A DNA stretch of 64,000 nucleotides from contig NZ_QKRB01000060.1 in the NCBI RefSeq assembly GCF_003233845.1, forward strand, positions 62,001 to 126,000, written 5' to 3'. Source of the DNA: Paenibacillus sambharensis (GTDB taxonomy: Bacteria; Bacillota; Bacilli; Paenibacillales; Paenibacillaceae). Under the pieces are notes generated by a model. The model ran no database searches, was not told where the DNA came from, and was given only the letters and a program-made list of their open reading frames with translations. The position numbers were made by a program, and so were the translations under genes. This document shows, piece by piece, positions 37,503 through 46,737 of the stretch (position 1 is the first letter of the stretch; each line of letters begins with the position of its first letter).

Positions 37503-38831
37503 ATGAGGTCAGTTCGGCTAACGCTATTCATTGGTTTGGCTGTCGGGTTCCTGCTAACCGGCTGCACTTCCGTATCTGAGCCTGCGGAGGAGGAAGCTGT
37601 CATCAAAGTTTTGTATGAATCCAGAGCAGCATATGAGTGGGATTTTCAGAACATGGTAAAAGCAAAGTTCCCACATATCACTGTAGAGGTTATGGAGTAT
37701 GCTCCTATATTCAAACCGGGAGAGCCGCTCTACGATAGCTTTACGGCCTATATCGATGAGCATCGGCCGGATCTCATCTCGATTCCCTCCTCCATATCGG
37801 GTTCATTAAGCAGAATGGTCGAAGAGCAAAGGCTCCTGCCTCTCGACCCATACATTCTCCGGGACCAGTATGATGTTGGCGGGCTTCTTGAAGGCCCGGT
37901 CGAGCAAATACGTGCGGCAGGGGAAGGGCAGCTCTATGCACTGCCACTGAGCTTTACAGGTGAAGCATTATACATAAACACCGGACTATTCGACAAGCTG
38001 AACATCGCTTACCCGGCAGGCAGTATGACATACAGGGAGATCATGCAGCTCTCCGAAAGATTTGCAGGGGCCGAAGATGTCTACGGCTTCAGCAAGGCAG
38101 AGCTGTCCCCAGTTTCTATTTTACTACAGTTGGGAGAAAATGAAGGGCTTGACTGGCTGACGCCATCAGGAGACCGTGTTGTGTTTCACACAAAGGGTTG
38201 GAAGGAAGTGTTCGAAAGTTGGATGCAAGTCATGGACAAGTATGTCATATTCGACGCCTCTGAGCACCGGAACAGCCAGTCCAATGGACTGCCCAGACCG
38301 CCCTATGATCCTTTCCTGGAAGGGAAATCGGCAATGACGGTTATGGACCCCTCCTACATAGGAACATTGAGGCAACAAGCACCCGACTTGCAATGGAAGG
38401 TAATAGGCGGGCCTGTTAAAGGCTCTCAGCGGAATGTTTCAAGCTCCATGAAGCCGGCGACGATGCTGGCAATTCATGCTGAATCTGCGGTCCAAGAAGC
38501 TGCCTGGGAAGTGCTGGCCTTTATGAACAGCGAGGAAACGGCTAGGTTGAAGAGTAGGGTTAGTAACGGGAGGTTTAGCCATCTGCCAATCCGAAAGGCA
38601 TTTATTCAAGAAGATCTGGCAGGTGCTTATACAGGCCTTGAGGCAGACATGGATAAGCTTAGCGTGTACCGCGAACCGGCTGATTATCTGGAAGCCGTAC
38701 TAAAGGACCTAATTGAGGAAGAGATGAGGCTGGCGGCCGACAAAACGGTTGAACAAATGCTTACCAGCATTGAGGATAAGGCAAATGCCAAGCTGCTGGA
38801 ATATACAACTAAAACCGGGGTGAACCAATGA
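37503..38831 (+). CDS. Solute-binding lipoprotein, first of a tandem pair
   Basis: 442 residues, AGAGGAG seven nt before ATG. Lipobox FLLTGC with Cys21, then an acidic tether (EPAEEEA). The fold is a family-1 extracellular solute-binding protein (LSLPLDPYI-type contacts, GQLYALPLSFTGEALYINTGLF, FLEGKSAMTVMDPSY). The stop codon overlaps the start of the next gene (ATGA). No permease gene is present, so either a transporter elsewhere is used or the protein works as a sensor partner. Confidence 0.85.
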   Translation: MRSVRLTLFIGLAVGFLLTGCTSVSEPAEEEAVIKVLYESRAAYEWDFQNMVKAKFPHITVEVMEYAPIFKPGEPLYDSFTAYIDEHRPDLISIPSSISGSLSRMVEEQRLLPLDPYILRDQYDVGGLLEGPVEQIRAAGEGQLYALPLSFTGEALYINTGLFDKLNIAYPAGSMTYREIMQLSERFAGAEDVYGFSKAELSPVSILLQLGENEGLDWLTPSGDRVVFHTKGWKEVFESWMQVMDKYVIFDASEHRNSQSNGLPRPPYDPFLEGKSAMTVMDPSYIGTLRQQAPDLQWKVIGGPVKGSQRNVSSSMKPATMLAIHAESAVQEAAWEVLAFMNSEETARLKSRVSNGRFSHLPIRKAFIQEDLAGAYTGLEADMDKLSVYREPADYLEAVLKDLIEEEMRLAADKTVEQMLTSIEDKANAKLLEYTTKTGVNQ

Positions 38832-40054
38832 AGGGACGTTTCACAAAACGCGCTGCTGCGGGGGCAGCTATCGTAATCATTCTTCTGATGCTGCAGGCCT
38901 GTGCAGCACCTCCTGAACCGGAGGAGCTGGAAGGGACATTAAGAATTGCCGTAAATTCTGAGGATGGGTTTAACTACTCGTCAGGCAATGCCCTTGCGAT
39001 TCACTTCCCTAATGTCAAGATCGAAACAGTGACGAGACCGGAATCCGTACAAACTGTTGCCGACTATATAGACTGGCTGAAAGGCACTTCGGCTGATATG
39101 TACATGATAAATCATGAATATTTCTATTATAAGCTGGTGAATGAAGGTGTACTGAAACCGCTTGACCCCCTTCTCAAGAAGAACAAGCATGATACCGGGA
39201 GCTATGCTCTTGGTTCGATCGACTATCTGCGGGCCATGGGAGACGGACAGCTGTATGCGCTGCCGGTGGGCTTCGAAACCGAGGCTCTATTCATCAACCA
39301 ATCGTTATTCCGCTCAGAAGGCATTCCAATGCCTGAAACGCCGCTAACGTGGCACGAGCTGTTAAGCTTGGCCTCCAGCTTCCCGGGAGAACAGAGGGGG
39401 TATGATACCTGGTCAACACCGGGTCAGCTCTTGCTGCAAATCAGTGAGCAGGATAACCTTGCCATCTGGGACGGTAAACAGATGACGGTTAATACCGAAG
39501 GCTGGATGAAGCTGCTCACTGATTACGAAGGTTTGCTGGGTGAGGAAGCTGATTATCTGGAGTTGACGGACAAAGATAACTTCATAGCGGGAGATGCGGC
39601 AATGGCGTGGGCCAAGCCGTCCTATGCGCTGAGGCTGCATGACAAAAAGCTGGACTTCGAGTGGGAAATGATGGCTCCCCCTGCTGGGGCAGGGGGGGCT
39701 TCAGATCTTCGTTTTACCGGACTCATTGGTATAGGCTCGGACAGTGATAAGGATTCACTGGCCTGGAGGGTGATGGAATACATGGCCGGTAAAGAGGCGG
39801 CAGTACCTAGTCTTGACATACTGCCATTAACGGATGTGCCATCTGCTGTTAGCGGTGTTACGGTGCAGCCCCTTTATGAGCAGCGTTTCGGCACTTTTCG
39901 TGCTCCGAAGGAGCCTGTCGAGTTGGATGAGTCACTGCCTCCGATGGCTGCCGAACATTTGACGGCTTTTTTCCAGGGCAGATACACGGCTGAAGAAACC
40001 CTGCAGCGGATTGAGTCGGAAGGAAATGCCTTAATTGCTGCTTATCCCAACTAG
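38828..40054 (+). CDS. Solute-binding lipoprotein, second of a tandem pair
   Basis: 408 residues, beginning inside the last codons of the preceding gene (ATGA overlap), so the two are translationally coupled. Lipobox MLQAC with Cys25 and a PPEPEELEG tether. Core features match its neighbour: GQLYALPVGFETEALFINQSLF, FIAGDAAMAWAKPSY. It is about one third identical by eye to the upstream protein and to the one at 19280. It ends exactly one base before the end of the convergent GNAT gene. Confidence 0.85.
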   Translation: MKGRFTKRAAAGAAIVIILLMLQACAAPPEPEELEGTLRIAVNSEDGFNYSSGNALAIHFPNVKIETVTRPESVQTVADYIDWLKGTSADMYMINHEYFYYKLVNEGVLKPLDPLLKKNKHDTGSYALGSIDYLRAMGDGQLYALPVGFETEALFINQSLFRSEGIPMPETPLTWHELLSLASSFPGEQRGYDTWSTPGQLLLQISEQDNLAIWDGKQMTVNTEGWMKLLTDYEGLLGEEADYLELTDKDNFIAGDAAMAWAKPSYALRLHDKKLDFEWEMMAPPAGAGGASDLRFTGLIGIGSDSDKDSLAWRVMEYMAGKEAAVPSLDILPLTDVPSAVSGVTVQPLYEQRFGTFRAPKEPVELDESLPPMAAEHLTAFFQGRYTAEETLQRIESEGNALIAAYPN

Positions 40055-41026
40055 TTAGAGCATGCCAAATGCATTGCGGCAGGATACTTGCCTTGTGAGC
40101 TTATAATAATCCATCGTCGAGGTCTCGACGAAACCGCAGGATTTATAGAGCTGAAGCGCGCCTGCATTGTCGGCAGCCACTTGCAGCATGATTGCGTTAG
40201 CCTTGGCCTCCTGCAGCTTGGCTATTGCCATCTGAAGAGTTGCTCTGCCATAACCCAGCCCGCGATATTCGGGCAAAATCCCCAGTCCATAGATGCCTCC
40301 TGCAGCTGGGGTCAGCTGAATGTGAACCTTACCCACAACCTGTCCGTCTACTTCCGCAAGATAGATGGTCATGCCCTTCTTCTCCTCCTCTTCGGGCAGG
40401 AGCAAGTCTACTTCCGCTTCGGCTGCCGGATCACCACCCAGCTCGTCATGGAAGTAGATCATATTCTGCCGGCTGATCTCCGGGGCATCTGCATTGACAG
40501 CCTTGCGAAGCGAAAGATGAACCCCTTCCGGCTGCACAGTTTGATGGTCAGTTCGGAGATACATCTCGTACTCAGTATGCTTATACACCGCGCCAGTCCC
40601 TTTGACAAAGGATTGGCCCGGAACAGAGCTGCGGTCAGTCAGCAGAAGCATATCCGACGGCGTTCTCCGTGCCCATTCATCCATAAGCAGCCCGCTTAAC
40701 TGCTTGAAAATCCCCTGTCTCCTATAGCCGGGGTGCACCATGCCATTCACTTCAATCGGCATGCCTGCACCACCGAAATCGTTAATCCCCATATAGCCGA
40801 TCAGCTTGGAGCCGTCATAGTAGAGAAAATCATTAATCTGTCGTACGGACGAAGAGCCGGATGCCTCTGACTCTGTTTCTCCGGCGGCCAGCTTGTAATC
40901 CAGCTCAAGCTTCAGTGCAGTCCCGTCTGCCTGGCAGCATGCCTGCTCCAGTAATTGAATGGCTTCGTAATCCTCCTGATTGATCCGGGTCAGAAGCTTG
41001 ATCCATGGGTTATCTATTTTTGCCAA
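40055..41026 (-). CDS. Tandem-domain GNAT acetyltransferase
   Basis: 323 residues from TTG 41024-41026, with AGAGGTG six nt upstream; a GTG at 41035 overlaps that site. Two GNAT domains are visible: the first with VHPGYRRQGIFKQL (acetyl-CoA loop) near residue 100, the second with GLGILPEYRGLGYGRATLQ near residue 255 and NAGALQLYKSCGF. The substrate is unknown. Its last base abuts the stop of the upstream convergent gene with no spacer. Confidence 0.88.
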   Translation of the reverse strand: MAKIDNPWIKLLTRINQEDYEAIQLLEQACCQADGTALKLELDYKLAAGETESEASGSSSVRQINDFLYYDGSKLIGYMGINDFGGAGMPIEVNGMVHPGYRRQGIFKQLSGLLMDEWARRTPSDMLLLTDRSSVPGQSFVKGTGAVYKHTEYEMYLRTDHQTVQPEGVHLSLRKAVNADAPEISRQNMIYFHDELGGDPAAEAEVDLLLPEEEEKKGMTIYLAEVDGQVVGKVHIQLTPAAGGIYGLGILPEYRGLGYGRATLQMAIAKLQEAKANAIMLQVAADNAGALQLYKSCGFVETSTMDYYKLTRQVSCRNAFGML

Positions 41027-41255
41027 ATGCAGCACCTCTATTATCGTTAAAATTGAGACCGCGGCGGGGAAGGGTTCTCCGCCTGTCTATTTATAGAAGA
41101 AGTATATCACTCGTCTCTGGAAATTGTCCTTTTATATACGGTTTCCGTCTTCAGGCATTCTGGTTCTCATTGACATTCCGCTATAATCATTAGATTGGGT
41201 TCAACCTGTAGGCCTATGATTGCACGGCATCGGAGATAAAGATTATATACGTGAT

Positions 41256-41275
41256 TTAAAGCGCTTACATATAAT
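41256..41275 (+). promoter_or_regulatory. cre site and -10 box of the pectinase gene
   Basis: TTAAAGCGCTTACA (41256-41269) matches 13 of 14 positions of the CcpA consensus and abuts a perfect TATAAT (41270-41275). CcpA bound here would block RNA polymerase. Confidence 0.65.
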
Positions 41276-41323
41276 CAGGGTGTCACTGGATACCATTCTA
41301 ATGGATGAAAGGGGAACGATCTT

Positions 41324-44300
41324 TTGAGGAAGGCAAAGCATGCAAGAAAGCTGGTTAGCTTGGCGTTGACATCTGCGCTTGTGACTGCACCTGTTCTGAC
41401 TCTGCAGCCTAAGCAGGGGTACGCTGCGGAGACGGCGGCAGCAGAAGCGGTTAGTGGAATGACTGCAGACGGCAGTGCCGGACAGGCGTTTGACACGGTT
41501 TATGAAGCCGAGAATGCCGCACTATCGGGAGCGATCATTGACAATAAGCATGCGGGCTTTACGGGAACAGGATTCGTGGATTACAACCCGAATACATCAG
41601 GCGGATGGCTGGAATGGACAGTAGAAGTACCGCAGGCAGGCGAGTACACGCTTGAATTCCGGTACGCCTCCGGTGCAGCAGAGGACCGGCCGGCAGAGAT
41701 CAAGGTTGGCGATACAGTGGCTGTGCCGCAGCTCAGCTTCCAGCCGACGGGAGACTTTGCCACCTGGCTGACCACTTCAGCGAAGGTAAACCTGAAGGAA
41801 GGAACGAATGTAATCCGCGCCACGGCTACAGGAAACAGCGGCGGGGCTAACATCGACCACCTGCGTGTACATAACAGGCCGGAGTCGAATACTCCGGCGC
41901 CTGTGGAATTGGTAGAGGTTGAAGTCCAAGACCTGCTCGGCGGACTGCTGATCCGCAAGCTGGAGTCGCTTGGCATGCTGGCGGGCGAGCAGTCTGCAGC
42001 CGAACCCATCACGGGGATTGCGTTCATGTCGCTGCTTAACGATACACTGGGCTTCACCCATGAGGATACGTACAAGAATGTGAAGCTTGAGTCCGAGATA
42101 TGGGGCAAATCCCTTGCGGACTGGGATGCTTATATAGTAGAGGCCGCCCGGGCAGCGGGATACGTTACAGCCGGTAAGGACGGTTCGGTGGCGGTAGATG
42201 AGCCGTTGACCCGAATGGATGCTGCCGTTATGCTAGCGAAAGCACTGAAGCTGAAGGCCGGCAAGGACAGCAGAGGCGCCATAGGGGCGGTCACGAAGGA
42301 AGGCTACATGTCGGCAGAGGGCGGCAGGGGCTTTGGCCTGAAGGATTATCTAACGGCCGACGAGGCTGATTTTATAAGAGAGATGCTGGAGAAGAAGGTT
42401 AAGGGTGCGCTGGGAGCTGATGAGATTCAAATCGCAGGCGTTCATGCTGTGGCCAGCAACATTGCGGCAGTGACCTTGAACGGCAAGCTGCAGGAGGTGG
42501 ATGTCAAGGACATCGTGCTCAGTGTGCCGACGGGAAGCTGGAAGTCGCTTACACCGGCTTTCAAGAATCTTCAGCTGACCAAAGCAGCAGTAGGCGAGAA
42601 CCGTTATGGCAATACGGTGCTGTTCTTCGAGACGGTGGAAGCTTTCGAGGATGGCGGGCTTATCGAGGGCGAGGGAGCGGCGGATGATTTTGCCGGCGAT
42701 CTGGAGGATGCGGTTCAGAAGGCGAACAATCTGGTCTCCTGGCAGATGGACCACGGCGGCTGGACGAAGGCGATGCCTTATGACAGGGCGTGGGATGGGC
42801 AGGAGCCCAAATCCTCACAGACAAGCCCGACCGGTGTTGAGCTTGGCACGATCGACAACGATGCTACTATTAATGAGCTGCGTTTTATCTCGCAGGTGTA
42901 CCGGGAAACCGGCGATGAAGCATTCAAAGACAGCGTGCGGCGGGGCGTTGATTTTCTGCTGACCATGCAGGTTGAAACCGGCGGCTGGCCGCAGGTTTAT
43001 CCGCAGCGCGGCAACCCGGGGGATGGCGTCTATTATTCCAACTATGTGACGTTCAACGATAATGCCATGATTAATGTGCTGGATCTGATCGACAATATGC
43101 TGGCAAAGAACTACCCGTACGATACGGACTTGGTTGATGCGGAGCGGCTGGAGCAGCTGAAGCAGGCCAGGGATAAGGGGATCGAGTACATCCTGAAGTC
43201 GCAGATTGAAGTGGATGGCGTATTGGCGGCATGGTGTGCGCAGCATGATCCTCTCACGTATGAGCCGAGGGGAGCGCGCGCCTACGAGCATCCTTCGGTA
43301 TCCGGCTCGGAATCGGTCGGCATTGTCCGTTATCTGATGTCCCGGCCGGAGCAGACGGAGGAAATTAAGCGGGCCGTTGCAGGAGCGCTGAAGTGGTTCG
43401 ATGATGTGAAGCTGGAAGGTATCCGTTATGTGAAGGCTGATCCGAACGGGGAATATTTTGTGAAGGACCCTGAGGCGGTCAGCTGGTACCGGTTCTATGA
43501 GATCGGCACGAACAGGGGAATATTCTCCGGGCGGGATGGCGTTATCAAGTACAGCATTCAGGAGATTGAGAAGGAGCGCAGAGACGGCTACTCGTGGGGC
43601 GGAAGCTATGCCGCAAGACTGCTGGAGACCGCGAAGACAACCGGATATTATGATGACCGCGTTTATGCGAGAGTCGTGGCGGGCCAATCGGCCGACGTAA
43701 GGGGAAGAACGTTGGCGGAAGGTGATATCAGGCAGGCGGGAGATGTCCGGGATCAACTGAGGGCGATGCCGAGCCGTCTGGTTGTGGCACAGGATGGCAA
43801 GGGTGACTACCAGACGGTTCAGGGGGCCATTGATGCGGTACAAGCGAACAATACGGATCCGGTTGAAATTTTCGTCCATAATGGTGTGTACAAAGAGGTT
43901 GTAACCATCCCCGCGAATAAGCCTTTCATCACGCTGACAGGGGAAAGCGCCGAGGGTACCGTGCTGACCTACGACAACTATTCCGGCAGGGAGAAGCCGG
44001 GCGGTGGAACCTACGGTACGAGCGGCAGTGCGAGCGTGTTCATAAGCGGCAGTGATGTTACGGTCCGGAATCTGACGATTGAGAACTCGTTCGATGAGGC
44101 ATCGGTCGATGTGTCGGGCAAGCAGGCGGTGGCACTGAATGTACGTGGAGATCGGCACCGCTTCGAGAATGTGCGCTTCCTCGGCAACCAGGACACGCTG
44201 CTGACCAACGGCGGTACGCAGTATTTCTACCAATGCTATATTGAAGGCGATGTGGACTTTATCTTCGGGGGTTCGCGGGCAGTGTTCGACGAATGCACCA

Positions 44301-44701
44301 TTCATTCGCTCGACCGCGGCTCCTCCAGCAATAATGGCTACATTACAGCGGCCAGCACGATGATCAGCGAGCCGTTCGGCTATCTGATTGTAAACAGCAA
44401 GCTGACGAGCGATGCAGCGCCGGGCACGGTCTGGCTGGGCCGTCCTTGGCATCCGGGCGGCAACCCGGACGCCATTGCCAGCGTGGTGTTCATGAACACC
44501 GAGATGGGCGCGCATATTAATCCGATTGGCTGGACCGATATGTCCGGTTTCTCAGCGGAAGACGCCCGCTTCTTCGAGTATAACAACCACGGCCCAGGCG
44601 CCGTGGTGACGGACACCCGCCGCCAGCTCACCGATGAGCAGGCAGCCGAGTGGACGATCCCGAATGTGCTGAAGGGCTGGGACCCGAAGGCGAAAAATTA
44701 A
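41324..44701 (+). CDS. Secreted pectate lyase (PL10)-pectin methylesterase (CE8) fusion with CBM35
   Basis: 1125 residues, TTG start nine nt after AAAGGGG. Order: signal peptide; CBM35-type carbohydrate-binding module (about 55-185, VYEAENAALSG...GGWLEWTVEVPQAGEYTLEFRYA); a divergent alpha-helical, SLH-like region (about 200-440); PL10 pectate lyase (about 455-800, NLVSWQMDHGGWTKAMPYDR, ETGGWPQVYPQ, FNDNAMINVL); and CE8 pectinesterase (about 818-1115, VAQDGKGDYQTVQGAIDAV, GNQDTLL, DVDFIFGG, WLGRPWHPGG). One chain can de-esterify homogalacturonan and cleave it. Products would be processed by enzymes such as the GH105 at 16.4 kb. Confidence 0.95.
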   Translation: MRKAKHARKLVSLALTSALVTAPVLTLQPKQGYAAETAAAEAVSGMTADGSAGQAFDTVYEAENAALSGAIIDNKHAGFTGTGFVDYNPNTSGGWLEWTVEVPQAGEYTLEFRYASGAAEDRPAEIKVGDTVAVPQLSFQPTGDFATWLTTSAKVNLKEGTNVIRATATGNSGGANIDHLRVHNRPESNTPAPVELVEVEVQDLLGGLLIRKLESLGMLAGEQSAAEPITGIAFMSLLNDTLGFTHEDTYKNVKLESEIWGKSLADWDAYIVEAARAAGYVTAGKDGSVAVDEPLTRMDAAVMLAKALKLKAGKDSRGAIGAVTKEGYMSAEGGRGFGLKDYLTADEADFIREMLEKKVKGALGADEIQIAGVHAVASNIAAVTLNGKLQEVDVKDIVLSVPTGSWKSLTPAFKNLQLTKAAVGENRYGNTVLFFETVEAFEDGGLIEGEGAADDFAGDLEDAVQKANNLVSWQMDHGGWTKAMPYDRAWDGQEPKSSQTSPTGVELGTIDNDATINELRFISQVYRETGDEAFKDSVRRGVDFLLTMQVETGGWPQVYPQRGNPGDGVYYSNYVTFNDNAMINVLDLIDNMLAKNYPYDTDLVDAERLEQLKQARDKGIEYILKSQIEVDGVLAAWCAQHDPLTYEPRGARAYEHPSVSGSESVGIVRYLMSRPEQTEEIKRAVAGALKWFDDVKLEGIRYVKADPNGEYFVKDPEAVSWYRFYEIGTNRGIFSGRDGVIKYSIQEIEKERRDGYSWGGSYAARLLETAKTTGYYDDRVYARVVAGQSADVRGRTLAEGDIRQAGDVRDQLRAMPSRLVVAQDGKGDYQTVQGAIDAVQANNTDPVEIFVHNGVYKEVVTIPANKPFITLTGESAEGTVLTYDNYSGREKPGGGTYGTSGSASVFISGSDVTVRNLTIENSFDEASVDVSGKQAVALNVRGDRHRFENVRFLGNQDTLLTNGGTQYFYQCYIEGDVDFIFGGSRAVFDECTIHSLDRGSSSNNGYITAASTMISEPFGYLIVNSKLTSDAAPGTVWLGRPWHPGGNPDAIASVVFMNTEMGAHINPIGWTDMSGFSAEDARFFEYNNHGPGAVVTDTRRQLTDEQAAEWTIPNVLKGWDPKAKN

Positions 44702-44709
44702 ATGAGTCT

Positions 44710-44743
44710 GAGCCGCTTCCTGCTGGAGGCGGCTCTATTTATT
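44710..44743 (+). terminator. Rho-independent terminator
   Basis: GAGCCGC (44710-44716) pairs with GCGGCTC (44729-44735), followed by TATTTATTTT. Confidence 0.8.
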
Positions 44744-44914
44744 TTCCGTAAGGTTCGCCTGATCAATGATCGTGCTGGCGTCTTTGCGGCGTCTAGCAAG
44801 CCAGAGTCACTGAAACAGCCCCAGGTTGTCCCCCTGCTGCCGTGAGTGGTACATTAATGCCAAAGACACGAAATGTGTGAAACGCGATTACTAACATTAC
44901 GGGGAGGGACAACC

Positions 44915-45616
44915 ATGCTCCAAACCGCTGCAACCATTATCCGCTCATCGAGGCGCCTTGTTGTCTTGACAGGGGCAGGCTGCTCTGTGGATGCCGGGGT
45001 GCCGGATTTTCGGTCGCCGTCAGGGTGGTGGCGTCAGATTAATCCGCAGACCGTGGCAACGGTCGAGGCGCTGGAGGGGAACTATGAGCTGTTTCACGCT
45101 TTCTACTCCGCTCGCATCAATCATCTCAAGCAGGTGACCCCGCACATGGGGCATGATGTGCTAGGCGGGTGGGAGCAGGCGGGACGTATTCAGCTCATCG
45201 CCACACAAAACGTAGACGGCCTTCATCAGCTTGCTGGTAACAAGCAGGTGGAGGAGCTGCACGGCTCGATTCGCAGCTTCCGGTGCCAGAGGTGCAGTGA
45301 GCCGGCGAAGGAAGAAGCCTTCCTTGTGGGAGAGGCATGCCGGTGCGGCGGCCGTCTGCGGCCAGATGTGGTGCTGTTCGGGGAAGGGCTGCCGCAGCAG
45401 GCCTGGAATGCAGCGCTTCAGGCTATCGAAGCGGCTGATGCGGTGCTTGTAATCGGGACGAGCCTGCAGGTATACCCGGCCAACCAGCTGCCTTATATGA
45501 CGAAGGGAAAGCTGCTGCTCATCAATAAGGAAGAGACGGGCAGCGAGCACCGGTTCGGCTGCTTTCTTCAAGGCGGTGCCGAGGAGCTATTGCTTCAGCT
45601 CGACAAGCTTGTTTGA
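44915..45616 (+). CDS. cobB: Sir2-family NAD-dependent protein deacetylase
   Basis: 233 residues from ATG 44915 (GGGGAGGG six nt upstream). NAD-binding GAGCSVDAGVPDFRSP, ATQNVDGLHQLAG with the catalytic His in EELHGS, a zinc ribbon of the C-x2-C...C-x-C type (CQRC and CRC), and the GTSLQVYPANQLP strand. It removes acetyl or acyl groups from lysine in cytoplasmic proteins. A 44-nt gap separates it from the next gene, so the two may be co-transcribed. Confidence 0.93.
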   Translation: MLQTAATIIRSSRRLVVLTGAGCSVDAGVPDFRSPSGWWRQINPQTVATVEALEGNYELFHAFYSARINHLKQVTPHMGHDVLGGWEQAGRIQLIATQNVDGLHQLAGNKQVEELHGSIRSFRCQRCSEPAKEEAFLVGEACRCGGRLRPDVVLFGEGLPQQAWNAALQAIEAADAVLVIGTSLQVYPANQLPYMTKGKLLLINKEETGSEHRFGCFLQGGAEELLLQLDKLV

Positions 45617-45660
45617 TTTTTAACAAGGCAGCAGATTCGACTTAAGAGGAGGATAGCAGG

Positions 45661-46494
45661 ATGCGATTAGGCGGACAAGTATTTATCGACAATCCCCAGC
45701 CGGATACCTGGGCGGAGGCGCTAAAGAATGAAGGCTTCCGGGCGGCTGTATTTCCGGTAGGCGGTGATGCGGACCGGAACTTAATACAGGCTTATGCGGA
45801 TGAAGCGCGGAAGCGGGACATTCTGATCTCCGAGGTTGGTGCCTGGAGCAATCCAATCTCACAAGATGAGGAAACACGAAGGAAGGCGCTAGAGTTCTGT
45901 AAGCAGCAGCTGGCGCTCGCAGAGGAAATTGGGGCCAGATGCTGCGTTAATATTGCCGGCTCGCGCGGCGAGCAGTGGGATGGTCCGCATCCGGATAACT
46001 TCTCGGATGAGACCTTCGAGATGATTGTGGAGACAACAAGAGACATTATGGACAGCGTGAAGCCGCAGCGGACCTTCTTTACCATGGAGACGATGCCTTG
46101 GGTATTCCCTGATTCTGCGGATACCTATCTGGCTCTGATCAAGGCGGTAGACCGCCCGGGCTTTGCCGTACATCTTGATCCGGTCAATATGATCAGCAGC
46201 CCGCGGACCTACTACCGTAACGGGGAGATGATTCGTGACTTCTTCGCGAAGCTGGGACCCTGGATCAAGAACTGCCATGCCAAGGATATCAAGCTGGCGG
46301 GCAAATTGACTGTTCATCTGGATGAAGTGGTGCCGGGCACAGGCGCACTGGACTACCGGGTTTTCCTGACAGAACTGAACAAGCTTGATTCCGATACCAC
46401 GCTCATCATCGAGCATCTGCATACGCAGGAGCAGTACCGGCAGGCGGCTGCCTATATCCGGAACACAGCAACCGAGCTGAATATTAAATTATAG
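45661..46494 (+). CDS. Sugar phosphate isomerase/epimerase (xylose isomerase-like TIM barrel)
   Basis: 277 residues, GAGGAGG before ATG. AP-endonuclease-2/xylose isomerase-like fold with metal ligands spread over strands: the Glu in TMETMPW, the Asp-His pair in AVHLDPVNM, CHAKDIKL, and the Glu in LIIEHLHTQEQY. Such proteins isomerise keto sugars or inosose; the substrate is not clear. It could belong to uronate or galactose catabolism by context. Confidence 0.87.
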   Translation: MRLGGQVFIDNPQPDTWAEALKNEGFRAAVFPVGGDADRNLIQAYADEARKRDILISEVGAWSNPISQDEETRRKALEFCKQQLALAEEIGARCCVNIAGSRGEQWDGPHPDNFSDETFEMIVETTRDIMDSVKPQRTFFTMETMPWVFPDSADTYLALIKAVDRPGFAVHLDPVNMISSPRTYYRNGEMIRDFFAKLGPWIKNCHAKDIKLAGKLTVHLDEVVPGTGALDYRVFLTELNKLDSDTTLIIEHLHTQEQYRQAAAYIRNTATELNIKL

Positions 46495-46542
46495 GAGTCA
46501 ATTCACAGTTCCAACCGAAAATCACTCATCTTTATAAGGCAT

Positions 46543-46583
46543 CAACAGCCAGTCGTCGATCATCATCGGCGGCTGTTTTTTTG
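46543..46583 (+). terminator. Rho-independent terminator
   Basis: ACAGCC and GGCTGT enclose a further CGTCGAT/ATCGGCG-like pairing, followed by seven T. Confidence 0.85.
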
Positions 46584-46614
46584 CTCATTAGATGGAATAC
46601 CGCCGGCAGGAGAT

Positions 46615-46643
46615 TTGGACTCTCTATCAATATATGAGATAAT
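46615..46643 (+). promoter_or_regulatory. Promoter of the expansin gene
   Basis: TTGGAC (46615-46620), a 17-bp spacer and GATAAT (46638-46643) form a good sigma-A promoter 95 bp upstream of the ATG. Confidence 0.65.
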
Positions 46644-46737
46644 AAGGGAGACTTAGCATAATATTCTAGGGTTATAGAGAGATGCGAAAGGAGGGTTGGG
46701 TCCCGGCTCTATTACACTTGTTGGAGGAGGTTTTATT

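Noticed and set aside
42815-44515. 566-codon minus-strand frame opposite the PL10-CE8 gene
   Set aside because: Shadow of the well supported sense gene; His/Arg/Leu-rich translation typical of antisense frames.
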